Shown in pieces: positions 6,154 to 6,357 of a DNA stretch of 6,357 bases. Under the pieces are notes generated by a model, which saw only the letters and a program-made list of their open reading frames with translations, did no database searches and was not told where the DNA came from. A program made the translations under genes and the position numbers. Source of the DNA: Clostridia bacterium (GTDB taxonomy: Bacteria; Bacillota; Clostridia; Oscillospirales; CAG-272). Numbering within the stretch: position 1 is the first letter of the stretch; each line of letters starts with the position of its first letter. The stretch lies in contig JAGAUC010000117.1 in the NCBI GenBank assembly GCA_017621015.1, forward strand, positions 1 to 6,357. Reading direction: 5' to 3'.

Positions 6154-6357
6154 ATGAAACTGTTAAAATGCGAAAAGACCGAAAAGAGCATGTATGAGCT
6201 CGAGATCGGCGTAGAAAAGGAAGTTTTTGAGGCTGCCATTGAGAAGGTATACCGTAAGCAGGTAAAGAACATCAACATCGCCGGCTTCCGTAAGGGTAAG
6301 GCACCCCGTGCGATCATCGAAAAGATGTACGGCAAGGGCGTTTTCTATGAGGATGCC
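6154..6357 (+). CDS. tig: Trigger factor, N-terminal part (3'-partial)
   Basis: The first 68 residues of trigger factor, the ribosome-bound chaperone and peptidyl-prolyl isomerase that meets nascent chains at the exit tunnel; the full protein is usually about 430-450 residues. The ribosome-docking signature GFRKGKAPR is at residues 44-52, preceded by the typical EKEVFEAAIEKVYRKQVKNI helix region (21-40) and followed by IIEKMYGKGVFYEDA. Only the ribosome-binding N-domain is in the window; the isomerase and C-terminal domains lie beyond its end. The start is set by a strong GGAGGA site (6141-6146) 7 nt upstream and by the family N-terminus. It has its own promoter, so it begins a new transcription unit. 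In many Firmicutes tig is followed by clpP and clpX, which cannot be checked here. Confidence 0.96.
   Translation, partial: MKLLKCEKTEKSMYELEIGVEKEVFEAAIEKVYRKQVKNINIAGFRKGKAPRAIIEKMYGKGVFYEDA

Overview
The window reads as a compact chromosomal housekeeping segment of a Firmicute, most likely a gut-type Clostridia (Oscillospirales/Christensenellales-like) with moderately high GC. The reasons are the conserved block signal peptidase I - RbgA - RNase HII - YraN, strong AGGAGG-type ribosome binding sites, a canonical TTGACA/TAAAAT promoter, and a DUF1540 gene, a family typical of Clostridia. The species cannot be told from the sequence alone.

Layout. Positions 1-3481 hold five tightly packed plus-strand genes that look like one operon: a phosphoglycerate-mutase-like metalloenzyme (5' end cut by the window), lepB, rbgA, rnhB and yraN. 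Gaps are 8-9 nt and two junctions overlap by 20 and 14 nt. After 43 nt comes thrC (threonine synthase, 3525-5009) with its own strong ribosome binding site. A GC-rich hairpin (5013-5034) separates thrC from a convergent minus-strand gene for a small Cys-rich DUF1540 protein (5049-5237). A 106-nt divergent region follows. Then comes a calcineurin-like metallophosphoesterase that starts at 5344, well upstream of the longest downstream open frame, and is broken by an apparent one-base deletion in a C run near 5476-5479. A clear sigma-A promoter (6087-6115) then drives tig (trigger factor), whose 3' end lies outside the window.

How the genes work together. LepB (protein export), RbgA (50S ribosome assembly), RNase HII (removal of RNA from DNA) and YraN are core cell-growth functions that commonly travel together in Firmicutes. 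The first gene belongs to a family whose members are annotated either as cofactor-independent phosphoglycerate mutase or as proposed homoserine kinase. With thrC only about 2.5 kb downstream on the same strand, a role in making O-phosphohomoserine for ThrC is a plausible inference. Tig opens a new transcription unit.

I see no mobile element, CRISPR array, tRNA, rRNA or prophage signal. I found no convincing novel multi-gene system. The points most worth checking are the frameshifted phosphoesterase, the possible homoserine kinase, and the small DUF1540 gene with its extra CxxC and palindromic upstream region.
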